A DNA stretch of 64,000 bases from Glycomyces albidus (GCF_009451885.1 NZ_WIAO01000018.1:1-64000); one strand, 5' to 3'; counted from the stretch's first letter, positions 32,650 through 40,803 are shown. The notes: generated by a model from the sequence alone, not told the origin. Made by a program: numbers and translations.

Positions 32650-34164
32650 TCAGCCGCAGCAGCTGCCTGTGGCGGGCTGGAGTTGCGGCAGTTCGCGGCG
32701 CTCGCCGGAGTAGCCGTGCAGGACGCCGGTCGCCAGGCCGCGCCCGACCGAGACCGGCTCCGGAGCGGCCGTGCCGCAACCCGAACCGGCCGCAGCGGTG
32801 TCACTCGTGCCGCAACCGGCGTCGGCATTCGCGGTCGAGCCGCAGCAGCCGCCGGCCTCGCCCGCTTCGGCGATCGAGGTGGCCTCCAGGGACCGGCTGG
32901 AAGAGCACACGCCGGTCTCGGGCAGCTCCAGCTCCACCTTGTCGGCGGCCTCGCGGTCCCCGGCCAGGGCGGCGGCGATGGAGCGGACCTGCTCGTAGCC
33001 GGTGGCGAGCAGGAACGTCGGCGCCCGGCCGTAGGACTTCATACCGACCAAGTAGAAGCCCTCGTCGGGCTGGGCGAGGTCGGCCTCGCCGTGCGGGGGC
33101 ACGGTGCCGCAGGAGTGGAAGTTCGGGTCGATGAGCGGCGCGAGCTTCGCGGGAGCTTCGACGGTGCTGTCGATCTCGAGCCGGACTTCGCGCAGCATGT
33201 CGAGGTCGGGCCGGAATCCGGTCGCGGCGGCGACGTGATCGGTCTCGATGATCTGCTCGACGCCGGCGATGTTGCCCACCACCGCGACCGAGCCATCCGC
33301 ATGCGGCTCGAATCGGTCGATGGTGAACCCGGTGACGAGTTCGATCGCACCCGATTCGACCAGTTCCCGCAGGCGGGTGCCGATCGTGCCGCGCGCGGGG
33401 AGCGCGTCCGCTGACCCGCCGCCGTAGAGGCGGGTCGGGGAGTCGCCGCGGATCGCCCACACCACAGTCGTGTCCGCTTCCTGCTCGGCGAGCTGGGCGA
33501 GGTTCAGCAGGGTGTTCGCCGCGGAGTGGCCCATGCCGACCACGAGGGTCCGCTTGCCCGCGAACCGGTTCCGCTCGCTCCCGAGGACGTCTGGCAGCGG
33601 CCCGGCCGCCCACGCAGCGTCTGCGTCTTCGCCGGGTGCGGCGAGGCCGTGGGCGCCGAGAGGGTTGCGCTGTCCCCAGGTGCCGGAGGAGTCGATGACC
33701 GCGTCGACGACCAGGTCCGCCCATTCGCCCTCGGTGGTGCGGGTGCGCACCAGGTAGGGGCGGCCGTCGCGGCCGATGGTGCGGGTCTTGTCCACCCCCA
33801 GCCGCGCCACCGCCGTCACGCGGGTCCCGTAACGAATGTGCTCGGCCAGCTCGGGGGTCTTCGCGAGCGGGGCGAGGTAGGCGTCGATGAGTTCGGCGCC
33901 GGTGGGGAGGGCGTCGGGGTCGGGGGCGATCCAGCCGTGCGATTCGAGGAGCCGGCGGGCGGCCGAGTCGATGTCGAAGCGCCACGGGGAGAACAGGCGC
34001 ACGTGCCCCCACTGGCGGATCGCGTCGGCCGGTCCTTCCCCGGCTTCGAGGACGATCGGGGTCAGGCCGCGCTCGATCAGGTGCGCGGCGGCGGCGAGTC
34101 CGACCGGGCCCGCGCCGATCACGGCGACGGTGGTGGTGGCGGGGTGCTCGTTGCGGTTGGACAT
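32650..34164 (-). CDS. NAD(P)/FAD-dependent flavoprotein with cysteine-rich C-terminal tail, arsenic-linked
   Basis: This 504-residue protein starts with TTTVAVIGAGPVGLAAAAHL, a first dinucleotide-binding motif, and has a second at RTLVVGMGHSAANTLL (about 205-220). From about residue 418 a low-complexity tail contains seven cysteines (420, 440, 441, 451, 463, 502, 503) including CCGS and a terminal CCG. The catalytic part resembles flavoproteins of actinobacterial arsenic islands, of unknown reaction. The cysteine tail may bind arsenite or another thiophilic metal. It is divergent from an ArsR gene with a dyad between them. Confidence 0.8.
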   Translation of the reverse strand: MSNRNEHPATTTVAVIGAGPVGLAAAAHLIERGLTPIVLEAGEGPADAIRQWGHVRLFSPWRFDIDSAARRLLESHGWIAPDPDALPTGAELIDAYLAPLAKTPELAEHIRYGTRVTAVARLGVDKTRTIGRDGRPYLVRTRTTEGEWADLVVDAVIDSSGTWGQRNPLGAHGLAAPGEDADAAWAAGPLPDVLGSERNRFAGKRTLVVGMGHSAANTLLNLAQLAEQEADTTVVWAIRGDSPTRLYGGGSADALPARGTIGTRLRELVESGAIELVTGFTIDRFEPHADGSVAVVGNIAGVEQIIETDHVAAATGFRPDLDMLREVRLEIDSTVEAPAKLAPLIDPNFHSCGTVPPHGEADLAQPDEGFYLVGMKSYGRAPTFLLATGYEQVRSIAAALAGDREAADKVELELPETGVCSSSRSLEATSIAEAGEAGGCCGSTANADAGCGTSDTAAAGSGCGTAAPEPVSVGRGLATGVLHGYSGERRELPQLQPATGSCCG

Positions 34165-34225
34165 GATGATCCTTCGTTGGTCAGCGGGTCGCGCCAGTCG
34201 CGATCACATCAACTCACCTAATTAA

Positions 34226-34246
34226 TATCAGCGTTTGCTGTTGATA
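34226..34246. promoter_or_regulatory. ArsR-type operator between flavoprotein and its ArsR
   Basis: TATCA (34226-34230) and TGATA (34242-34246) form a dyad with an 11-bp spacer in an AT-rich stretch 26 nt before the ArsR start. It lies where it could control both divergent genes. Confidence 0.55.
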
Positions 34247-34271
34247 GCAAGTTCTGTGGTTTACTTGACTC

Positions 34272-34631
34272 ATGACCCGCACGATCGAACTCACTCCGGC
34301 CTCGATCGCCGCCGAGCCCGACGGCGACCTCATCGACCGCGCCCGCGAGCTCGCCCCGCAGTTCAAGGCCCTCGCCGACGAGAACCGCCTCGCGATCGTC
34401 CTGCTGCTGTCCGAGCGCGACCGCACCGTCCGCGAACTGACCGACGCCACCGGCCTGGCGCAGACCCTCGTCTCCCACCACCTCGCGCCGCTGCGCGAAC
34501 TCGGCCTGGTCACCGTGACCCCCAAGGGCCGCAGCAACGTCTACTCCTTGTGCTGCGACGCGTTCACCGCACCGATGCGCGCCCTCGCCGGCCTGTCGAA
34601 CAACACCGAATCCACCGGCTGCGGCTGCTGA
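34272..34631 (+). CDS. ArsR family regulator with two C-terminal cysteine pairs
   Basis: This 119-residue winged-helix protein (PQFKALADENRLAIVLLL, then LAQTLVSHHLAPLRELGLV) carries a vicinal pair C94-C95 (YSLCCDAF) and a C-terminal CGC (C117, C119). The first-helix CxC of classical ArsR is absent, so metalloid sensing would use the C-terminal cysteines as in other ArsR subgroups. It is divergent from the cysteine-tailed flavoprotein. Confidence 0.88.
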   Translation: MTRTIELTPASIAAEPDGDLIDRARELAPQFKALADENRLAIVLLLSERDRTVRELTDATGLAQTLVSHHLAPLRELGLVTVTPKGRSNVYSLCCDAFTAPMRALAGLSNNTESTGCGC

Positions 34632-34641
34632 CCCGGGAGCG

Positions 34642-35187
34642 GTGAGGACCATGGCGCAGCCGCCGACCATCGACCGCGAGGCACTCCACGCGGAGATGGA
34701 GCGGGCCCGCACCGAGTTCCACCGCTTCCTGGGCGCGGCGGACGCCGAAGCGCTGCGCCGCCGCACCGACGGGACCCGCTGGACCAATGAGCAGATGCTG
34801 TTCCACATGCTCTTCGGCTACTTCCTGGTCCGCGCACTCCGGGTCCTTGTGGTCGGCATGGACCGCGCACCCCGCTGGTGCTCGCGGAGCTTCGCTGGGG
34901 CGTTGAACGCCACGACCCGGCCGTTCCACACCGTCAACTACCTCGCCTCGTGCGCCGGGGCCACGGTGATCGACCACCGTCGGGCCGGGCGCCGCTTCGA
35001 CCGGACGGTCGCCGCCCTCCACCGCCGCCTCGACGCCGAAACCGACACCGACCTCGCCCGCGGTATGCACTTCCCGCCCGGCTGGGACCCGTTCTTCAAG
35101 CGCTACATGACCCTCGCCGAGCTCTACCACTACGCGACGGTGCACTTCGACTTCCACCAGCGCCAACTCACCATCGACCGCGGCTGA
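34642..35187 (+). CDS. DinB-like protein
   Basis: The 181-residue helical protein has WTNEQMLFHMLFGYFLVRAL and a C-terminal YHYATVHFDFHQRQL, whose histidine spacing (H..HxxxH) suits the metal site of the DinB/YfiT superfamily. GTG 34642 has a GGGAG site close by; an ATG at 34651 is equally possible. It lies 10 nt downstream of arsR and is probably cotranscribed. Relatives act as thiol-dependent S-transferases, which could fit mycothiol chemistry, but this is inference. Confidence 0.72.
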   Translation: MRTMAQPPTIDREALHAEMERARTEFHRFLGAADAEALRRRTDGTRWTNEQMLFHMLFGYFLVRALRVLVVGMDRAPRWCSRSFAGALNATTRPFHTVNYLASCAGATVIDHRRAGRRFDRTVAALHRRLDAETDTDLARGMHFPPGWDPFFKRYMTLAELYHYATVHFDFHQRQLTIDRG

Positions 35188-35217
35188 TCGGGCGTCGCTC
35201 GGCCGCGCCGTCGCCGG

Positions 35218-35532
35218 TCAGCAGCACCCGTCCAAGAATCCTCGCAACCGGTCGAGCGCGGCGCCGATCCGCTCCTTGTCCGCCCGGTAGTAGACCGTCT
35301 TCGCCTCACGGCGGCTGGCCAGCAGACCGCCGTCCTTGAGCTGCGCCAACTGCTGCGAGGCCGTCGACTGGCCGATCCCCAGTCGCTCGGCGACCTCGCC
35401 GACGCTCAACTCACCGCCGCCGGCGAACAGCAGCATCACCTGCTGGCGCGCCTCGGAAGCGAGGGCCTTCAAGAACCGGCCCGTCGCCTCGTCGGGCACG
35501 GGCACAGCGGGATCGGAGTTCGCGGTCGCCAT
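35218..35532 (-). CDS. ArsR family regulator (third in the arsenic island)
   Basis: This 104-residue winged-helix protein (LKALASEARQQVMLLF, then GIGQSTASQQLAQLKDGGLL) ends in DGCC (C103-C104). Start ATG 35532. It is divergent from the FAD monooxygenase gene across a 13-bp perfect inverted repeat. Confidence 0.87.
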   Translation of the reverse strand: MATANSDPAVPVPDEATGRFLKALASEARQQVMLLFAGGGELSVGEVAERLGIGQSTASQQLAQLKDGGLLASRREAKTVYYRADKERIGAALDRLRGFLDGCC

Positions 35533-35548
35533 GAGCCCCAGCCTAGAC

Positions 35549-35588
35549 TCATATCGTCATTTCATGAAATCGTGGAATGACGATATGA
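35549..35588. promoter_or_regulatory. Perfect 13-bp inverted repeat operator
   Basis: TCATATCGTCATT (35549-35561) and AATGACGATATGA (35576-35588) are perfectly complementary with a 14-bp spacer, and lie between the divergent ArsR and monooxygenase genes, ending 7 nt before the monooxygenase start. The long arms make this the best operator in the window. Confidence 0.8.
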
Positions 35589-35595
35589 TGCGGGC

Positions 35596-36768
35596 ATGGA
35601 CCTCATCGACACCCTCGTCATCGGCGCCGGGCAATCCGGCCTCGCCACCGCCCACGCCCTTGGCCAGCAAGAGATCGCACCGGTGCTCCTCGAAGCGGGC
35701 GACGCCCCGACCGGAGCATGGCCCAACTACTACGACTCGCTCACCCTGTTCTCCCCGGCCCGCTATTCCGCCCTGCCCGGCATGCCCTTCCCCGGGGAGC
35801 CTGACCGGTACCCCCACCGCGACGAGGTCATCGCCTACCTCGCCGCCTACGCCGAGCGCCTCGACGCCGACCTCCGCACCGGCCACCGCGTGCAGACCCT
35901 CACGCACGACGATGGGATCTTCACCGCGCACCTGGCCGACGGCCGCGCCCTGCACGCGCGTACCGTCGTCGCCGCCACCGGCGGCTTCACCAACCCCCAC
36001 CGGCCCGCACTCCCCGGCCTCGACACCTTCACCGGCACCGTCCTCCACGCCGCCGACTACCGCAGGCCCGAACCTCTCACCGGGCAACGCGTCATAGTGG
36101 TCGGCGGCGGCAACTCCGCCATCCAGATCGCCGTCGAACTCGCCGAACGCGCGCGGGTCACCGTCACCACCCGCGGGAGGCTCCGCTTCGCACCCCAACG
36201 ACCCCTCGGCCGGGACCTGCACTTCTGGTACACCATCACCGGCCTCGACACCGCCCCCATCGGACGCTTCCTCACCCACCCGCCCACCGTCCCGGTCCTC
36301 GACACCGGCCGCTACCGCCGCGCCATCACAGGGGGACGCCCCGACCACCGGCCCATGTTCGCCCGCCTCGACGGCGACCGGGTCCACTGGAGCGACGGCA
36401 CCACCGAGCAAGTCGACGCGATCATCCTCGCCACCGGCTACCGCCCCGCCCTCGACTACCTCACCGGACTCAACCTCCTCGACCAGCACGGACACCCACG
36501 CCACCGGAGCGGCATCGCCACCAGCCTGCCGGGACTGGGCTTCGTCGGCCTCGAATGGCAACGAAGCCTCTCCTCCGCCAGCATCCGCGGCGTCGGCCGC
36601 GACGCCGCCCGCATTGCAAGCTCCCTCGCGAAGGTGGCAGGCTCGCCAAATCCCGTATTCCCTCAAGTCGTCCTCGATGCTGCCGCCAAGCGAAAAGCCG
36701 GTACTAAGAACGATCTCCCACTCACCGGGCTGGATCTGCCTGACGGTCCTCGCGAATCAACTTCTTGA
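35596..36768 (+). CDS. FAD-dependent monooxygenase (flavin-containing, ArsO-like)
   Basis: This 390-residue protein has FAD motif VIGAGQSGLATAHAL (about 7-21), NAD(P)H motif VVGGGNSAIQIAVEL (about 165-180) and an ATG-type third motif IILATGYRPALDYLTGL. It resembles ArsO-type flavoproteins next to arsenic genes. The last 40 or so residues (from SPNPVF onward) run into the 3' side of the HTH copy and differ in character, so the native C-terminus was probably lost or replaced when the repeat recombined there. Confidence 0.85.
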   Translation: MDLIDTLVIGAGQSGLATAHALGQQEIAPVLLEAGDAPTGAWPNYYDSLTLFSPARYSALPGMPFPGEPDRYPHRDEVIAYLAAYAERLDADLRTGHRVQTLTHDDGIFTAHLADGRALHARTVVAATGGFTNPHRPALPGLDTFTGTVLHAADYRRPEPLTGQRVIVVGGGNSAIQIAVELAERARVTVTTRGRLRFAPQRPLGRDLHFWYTITGLDTAPIGRFLTHPPTVPVLDTGRYRRAITGGRPDHRPMFARLDGDRVHWSDGTTEQVDAIILATGYRPALDYLTGLNLLDQHGHPRHRSGIATSLPGLGFVGLEWQRSLSSASIRGVGRDAARIASSLAKVAGSPNPVFPQVVLDAAAKRKAGTKNDLPLTGLDLPDGPRESTS

Positions 36769-37048
36769 CGCTGGTCAGGCCGATGCCGTAACGCTCGGCC
36801 AGTATCGGCTGGCGCACGCCAGCGCGATATGCCGCCACCAGCGCCTCGATCTGAGTTGGAGTCAGGCGCTGGTGCAGCGAGCGCGGCTGGCGCGGCTCCT
36901 CGGCGGAGGCGGGACTGGACGCAACTTGGCCGATCGGCGCGCCCAATCGCCGTTCCAACGCCTCATGCAGGGCGACTACCTGCGTCAACGTGTTCGAATA
37001 CGCGACCAAACGGGGCGCAGTTCACTGATGCACTTGAATGTCATTCAC
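36722..37048 (-). pseudogene. HTH repeat copy D with damaged 5' end, right border of the island
   Basis: From TTG 37009 the frame reads MVAYSNTLTQVVALHEALERR and an HTH LTPTQIEALVAAYRAGVRQP then ILAERYGIGLTSVKKLIRE. The upstream part, homologous to the intact N-terminus (GTG 37048, MNDIQVHQ), meets a TGA after eight codons, so the native start is broken. A shortened protein from the TTG is possible. Its 3' end overlaps the monooxygenase gene by 47 bp. Confidence 0.7.
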
Positions 37049-37085
37049 GTTCTGCCAGTGGTTGCGGCCTGGAGTAGGAGTGGCG

Positions 37086-37916
37086 ATGGGGCTCGCGAAG
37101 CCGGTCGAGGCCTGGGCGCGCAAGACCGATGCGGCCGAATGCGAATGGGCGCGCGACGCGGTCGACTCCTGGGCCCGGGACATGGCGTTCCCGCAGCCGT
37201 TCAGTTGGGGCGAGGCCGAGGCGGCGGTGCTCTCGCGCGACTACCCGCCGCTGCCCGGATCCTTCGTCATGCGCCTGGTCGGCGTCATCGCCTGGGCCCT
37301 CATCGCGATCCTCGCTGCGCCGACCCTCGGCGGCGCTGTGGCCGGCTTCGCGGCGATCGCGGCCGCCGCCGCCCAGGACGGCCAGGCGGCCGCCGACGAC
37401 TGGCTCTCCTCCGCGACGCTCCTGTACGGGCTCGGGGCGGCCAGCGTCGGCGCGTACCTGAGCATGTGGTTCCAGACGCGGCGCCGGAGCCCGGTGCTGC
37501 TCGTCGTCTCCAGAGCGAGCGCGCTCGCCGCCGGTGCCTCCTGGGCGGTGCTCGCGCGCTCGCCCGTCACCGCTGAGGGCTGGCTGCCGCTGCTGATCAT
37601 CGCGACCGCCGTCATCGGAACGGTGACGTTCGTGCTCGGCGCGTTCTCGAAACCCGAAGGGCGGCCGAAGCACCGCAGGCCCCCGCCGCGCGGGCCGAGG
37701 GGCGACCGGCGGGCGCGCGCCGTGAAGGCGCGCCAGCGGCTGCTGGAGGTCGTCGTCCACCGCGGATTGGTCGACCTCGACGATGCCGACCGGATCCGGG
37801 TCGGCGAGATGCCACTGGGGTACTGGAACGAGCTCGACGGCCTCAGCGATCGCGAATGGCGGCGGGTGCTCGAGCGGCGCCACGTCGGCTGGCGCGAATT
37901 CGACGCGAAAGGCTGA
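37086..37916 (+). CDS. Unknown multi-pass membrane protein (first of a pair)
   Basis: This 276-residue protein starts at ATG 37086 behind GGAG. The first 60 residues are soluble and tryptophan-rich (CEWARDAVDSWARD). Four helices follow (about 62-85, 105-125, 130-150, 160-185), then a basic cytosolic tail with KARQRLLEVVVHRGLVDLD. The family was not recognised. The tail motif KARQRxLxxxxHRxxV recurs in the next protein, so the two may be distant paralogues. Confidence 0.7.
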   Translation: MGLAKPVEAWARKTDAAECEWARDAVDSWARDMAFPQPFSWGEAEAAVLSRDYPPLPGSFVMRLVGVIAWALIAILAAPTLGGAVAGFAAIAAAAAQDGQAAADDWLSSATLLYGLGAASVGAYLSMWFQTRRRSPVLLVVSRASALAAGASWAVLARSPVTAEGWLPLLIIATAVIGTVTFVLGAFSKPEGRPKHRRPPPRGPRGDRRARAVKARQRLLEVVVHRGLVDLDDADRIRVGEMPLGYWNELDGLSDREWRRVLERRHVGWREFDAKG

Positions 37917-37955
37917 GACCCGCATGCCCGCCGCCACCGAGATCGAGGAAGTCTG

Positions 37956-38672
37956 ATGCCCAAGGCCGCCGCCGTCCAGCCCAGCGAATGGGCGACGATC
38001 CACGACAGCTTCACCCCGTTCGACATCGGCGCGCTGAACCGGGTCGTGCTCGACTACGCGCACGTGGAGCTGACGCTGGCGGGGCGCTGGTACCGGCGCA
38101 CGGCCCTGGGGAGGGCGGTCGCCGCGGCCGGCTTCGCCTTCACGATTCTCTCCCTGTGCGCGGCCGTGGCGCTGGGTCTCATCATGCTCACCGGCGCCGT
38201 CGACAATGCGGCGCTGCTCCCGGTGGCGTGGGCGGGCGCCGGCCTGTCCGCCTGCGCGATCCTCGGGTTCTTCGTGCCGTGGGCGCTCACGCCCTACCGG
38301 CAGTGGGACCGGACCCTGAACGGCATCGCGGTGATGATCGTCGTGATCGCGGCGCTGTCGCTCGGGGCGGCGCTCGTCCGGCGATGGGAGGCCGCCTCGA
38401 ACGCGGCACTGGCCGTACCGTTCATCCTGCTGGCGGCGTTCGCGGTCGGCGTCATCGTCGTCCACGCCCGACTGCGGGCCACCGGGAAGCCACCGGCGGT
38501 GGACGTCGCCTCCCTGTCGCCGAGCGACATCGCGATCCTGCGGAAGGCCCGGCAGCGGGCGCTGAAGATCCTGCGGCACCGGAACGTCGTGGCGTACAAG
38601 GACTTCGACGGATACGACAACGCCCCCTTCGACACCGCAGGCGACGCGGGCACCGCCTACCGGTCGCCCTGA
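37956..38672 (+). CDS. Unknown multi-pass membrane protein (second of a pair)
   Basis: The 238-residue protein starts at ATG 37956 with GAGGAA upstream. It has four helices (about 52-75, 85-110, 120-140, 150-170) and a cytosolic tail with KARQRALKILRHRNVVAYKDFD similar to the tail of the preceding gene (KARQR...HR). Thirty-nine base pairs separate the two genes, so they are likely cotranscribed. No function is known. Confidence 0.7.
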   Translation: MPKAAAVQPSEWATIHDSFTPFDIGALNRVVLDYAHVELTLAGRWYRRTALGRAVAAAGFAFTILSLCAAVALGLIMLTGAVDNAALLPVAWAGAGLSACAILGFFVPWALTPYRQWDRTLNGIAVMIVVIAALSLGAALVRRWEAASNAALAVPFILLAAFAVGVIVVHARLRATGKPPAVDVASLSPSDIAILRKARQRALKILRHRNVVAYKDFDGYDNAPFDTAGDAGTAYRSP

Positions 38673-38764
38673 CCCGCGAAGGCGCCCGCACCGCCCCGCC
38701 GATCACTGCGCCCGCCGGGCCGGTGTGCGTCGGCTAGGATCGACGGGCTTTCGAACCCCGCCCG

Positions 38765-39583
38765 ATGGGATCAGGTCTCGCCATGTCAGGTAGGTCATTC
38801 AGCGGTCAGCGCATGGAGTCGCGAATCGGCTCGCTCCTCGGCCCCGAGCGCACCTCGATCTTCGTCCGCCGCATGCGGATCGTGGGGGCCTGCCTCGGGA
38901 TCGCCCTGATCGCGGTGTCCGTGGTGCTGGGGACCGTGAACGGCGGATTCGAGTGGACCGACTACCACAGCTCGACCGCCCGCAGCAGCGGCGGAACCGG
39001 GCTGTCGTACGAGGGCACCGGCGTCGTGTTCGGGCTCGTCTTCCTGATCGGCCCCATCGGTTTCGGCTACGCGCTCCGGGCCGGCGCGGGTGAACTGCTG
39101 TACCTCGACGGCACCGAGCTGACCGTCGTGAAGCCCGGACGCCGCGCACCGAAAGTCTTCGACCTCGCCCGGGTCCGCTCGGAAGTGCGCCTGGAGCGAG
39201 TGCCCGGTTCGCGGCCGGGCAGCGCCGCGGCGCGCGAGCGATCCGGCAGCTACCGGCCGGTCCTGGTGGTGCGCTCCGAGACCGGCCGCCGCGAAGCCGT
39301 CATCGAACTCGCCGACCAGCGCAGCCGCGCCATGCGCCTCTCAAGTGAGACCCGGGCGCTCGAAGCCGCCATGCGCTTCGGCGTCGACCCCGCGAACCAG
39401 CGCGCCGCGGGCCAGCTCCGCACCCTGCTGCGCTGGACGAGGCTGCCGGTCATCCACGACGCCGCGCCCGACGCGATCCCGGTGAGCCCGGATGGTGCGA
39501 CATCGGCGCCGATCCCGCGAACCCGGGTCGCCAGCGGTGTCGAGGGACCGGAGATCGAGGTCGTGGGAGCGGGCCGCGGCTGA
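38765..39583 (+). CDS. Unknown membrane protein with two N-terminal helices
   Basis: This 272-residue protein has helices at about 39-59 and 84-104 and a long soluble C-terminal part of beta-rich character (LTVVKPGRRAPKVFDLARVRS) resembling a membrane-anchored bacterial PH-like domain, though I cannot confirm this. An in-frame ATG at 38783 is an alternative start. It follows the membrane-protein pair by 92 bp. Confidence 0.65.
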   Translation: MGSGLAMSGRSFSGQRMESRIGSLLGPERTSIFVRRMRIVGACLGIALIAVSVVLGTVNGGFEWTDYHSSTARSSGGTGLSYEGTGVVFGLVFLIGPIGFGYALRAGAGELLYLDGTELTVVKPGRRAPKVFDLARVRSEVRLERVPGSRPGSAAARERSGSYRPVLVVRSETGRREAVIELADQRSRAMRLSSETRALEAAMRFGVDPANQRAAGQLRTLLRWTRLPVIHDAAPDAIPVSPDGATSAPIPRTRVASGVEGPEIEVVGAGRG

Positions 39584-39726
39584 GCGTCCGGTGAGAGCAG
39601 GTCCGCCACGCCCCGCAGAGCAGCCTGGAAGGCTCCTTCCACCGACGGCCTTCACCACTGGCGACCGGTCAGGCCATCGGACCCTCGGCCGGCCGAACGA
39701 CCCGGCGCTTCGAGCAACCGACGGCC

Positions 39727-39756
39727 GAGGACCCCCCGGCGGTCCAGGGGGTCCTC
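39727..39756. terminator. Convergent hairpin terminator
   Basis: GAGGACCCCC (39727-39736) and GGGGGTCCTC (39747-39756) form a perfect 10-bp stem with a 10-nt loop, between the converging membrane-protein and alcohol dehydrogenase genes. Confidence 0.75.
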
Positions 39757-39786
39757 TCGCCTCCAGGCATCAACAGTCCACTGTGG

Positions 39787-40803
39787 CTAGTTTCCGGTGG
39801 TGAGGACGACGCGGAAGCGGGCGTCGCCGGAGATCATGCGGTCGTACGCGGCGTTGATATCGTCGAGCGCGTAGGTCTCGGTCATCGGCCGCACGCCGGT
39901 CAGCGAGGCGAACCGCATGGTGTCCTCGACGTCCTTGGCGGTGCCGGACGGGTGCCCGTGGATCGTCCTGCTCGTCGGCAGGATCTGGAAGGGGCTGACC
40001 TCGATCGGCTCGGGCGCGGCGCCGACGACGAGCAGCTCGCCGCCCGCCCGCAGACCGTCGACGCAGGCCGACATCGCCGCCGAGTTCATGGCCGTGGCGA
40101 GCACGACCTTGGCGCCGCCGAGCTCCTGCAGCCGCGCGGACGCGTCGCCGGCGGTGGAGTCGATGTAGTGGTGCGCTCCGAGCCGCTTGGCCAGGTCGGC
40201 CTTCCCTTCGCCGCGGGCGATGGCGACGACCTCGAAGCCCATCTTGGCGGCGAACTGGACCCCGAGGTGCCCCACCCCGCCGATGCCGAGCACGGCGACC
40301 AGGTCGCCGGCGCGTGCGGCGCTGCGGCGCAGCGAGTTGAAGGCGCTGACCCCCGCGCAGCCGAGCGGCGCGGCCTCCACGGCGCTCACGTCCTCGGGGA
40401 TGCGGGCCAGCGCGCTGACGGGCACCACGGTCGTGTCGGCGTACCCGCCGGGGTACTGCCACCCGGGCACCTTGACTTCGGCGCAGTGGATGAAGTCGCC
40501 TTCGCGGCAGGCGCCGCAGCGGCCGCAGTTGCCGCCGAACCAGCCGACCGCGACGCGCTCGCCGACGTTCCAGCCCTCGACGCCCTCGCCGAGGGCGTCG
40601 ATGCGGCCGGCGATCTCGTGGCCGAACACCGCGGGCCACTCGACGGGGTAGCCGCCGTTGATGAAGTAGTGGTCGGTGTGGCAGACCCCGACCGCCTCCA
40701 CCGTCAGGCGGACCTCGCCCCGGCCGGGCTCGGCGCTCTCGCCGGCGACCACGTCGAAGGACCCGCCGACTTCGGCGACCTGGGCAGAACGGATGGTGGA
40801 CAT
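39787..40803 (-). CDS. Zinc-dependent alcohol dehydrogenase (AdhP-like MDR)
   Basis: This 338-residue enzyme has the catalytic zinc cysteine in VGVCHTDHYF (about residue 37), the GHE motif FGHEIAGRID, the structural-zinc cysteines CGRCGACREGDFIHC (about 87-101) and the Rossmann motif VLGIGGVGHLGVQFA (about 170-185). It oxidises alcohols or reduces aldehydes with NAD(H). It is divergent from an XRE/MmyB-like regulator, a common actinobacterial pairing. Confidence 0.93.
   Translation of the reverse strand: MSTIRSAQVAEVGGSFDVVAGESAEPGRGEVRLTVEAVGVCHTDHYFINGGYPVEWPAVFGHEIAGRIDALGEGVEGWNVGERVAVGWFGGNCGRCGACREGDFIHCAEVKVPGWQYPGGYADTTVVPVSALARIPEDVSAVEAAPLGCAGVSAFNSLRRSAARAGDLVAVLGIGGVGHLGVQFAAKMGFEVVAIARGEGKADLAKRLGAHHYIDSTAGDASARLQELGGAKVVLATAMNSAAMSACVDGLRAGGELLVVGAAPEPIEVSPFQILPTSRTIHGHPSGTAKDVEDTMRFASLTGVRPMTETYALDDINAAYDRMISGDARFRVVLTTGN

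Larger units (their letters stand above)
6652..37048. mobile_element. Putative tRNA-Arg-associated accessory island (composite)
   Basis: The stretch from the tRNA-Arg 3' end to the last HTH repeat copy holds a decayed transposase, metal and sulfur resistance genes, a lone nuclease and five loci of one HTH gene family, while housekeeping genes (peptidases, sdh, mshB, ychF) lie outside it. Repeat scraps at both borders share the same orientation. No integrase was found and no second copy of the tRNA 3' end was seen at the right border, so its mobility is inferred. It may have grown by successive insertions or recombination at the repeats rather than as one element. Confidence 0.4.

Noticed and set aside
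37000-37048. Second copy of the tRNA-Arg 3' end as a right att site
   Set aside because: Only short matches (CGAATACGCGACC and GGGGC) exist, within the HTH gene itself; no tRNA-derived direct repeat could be defined.
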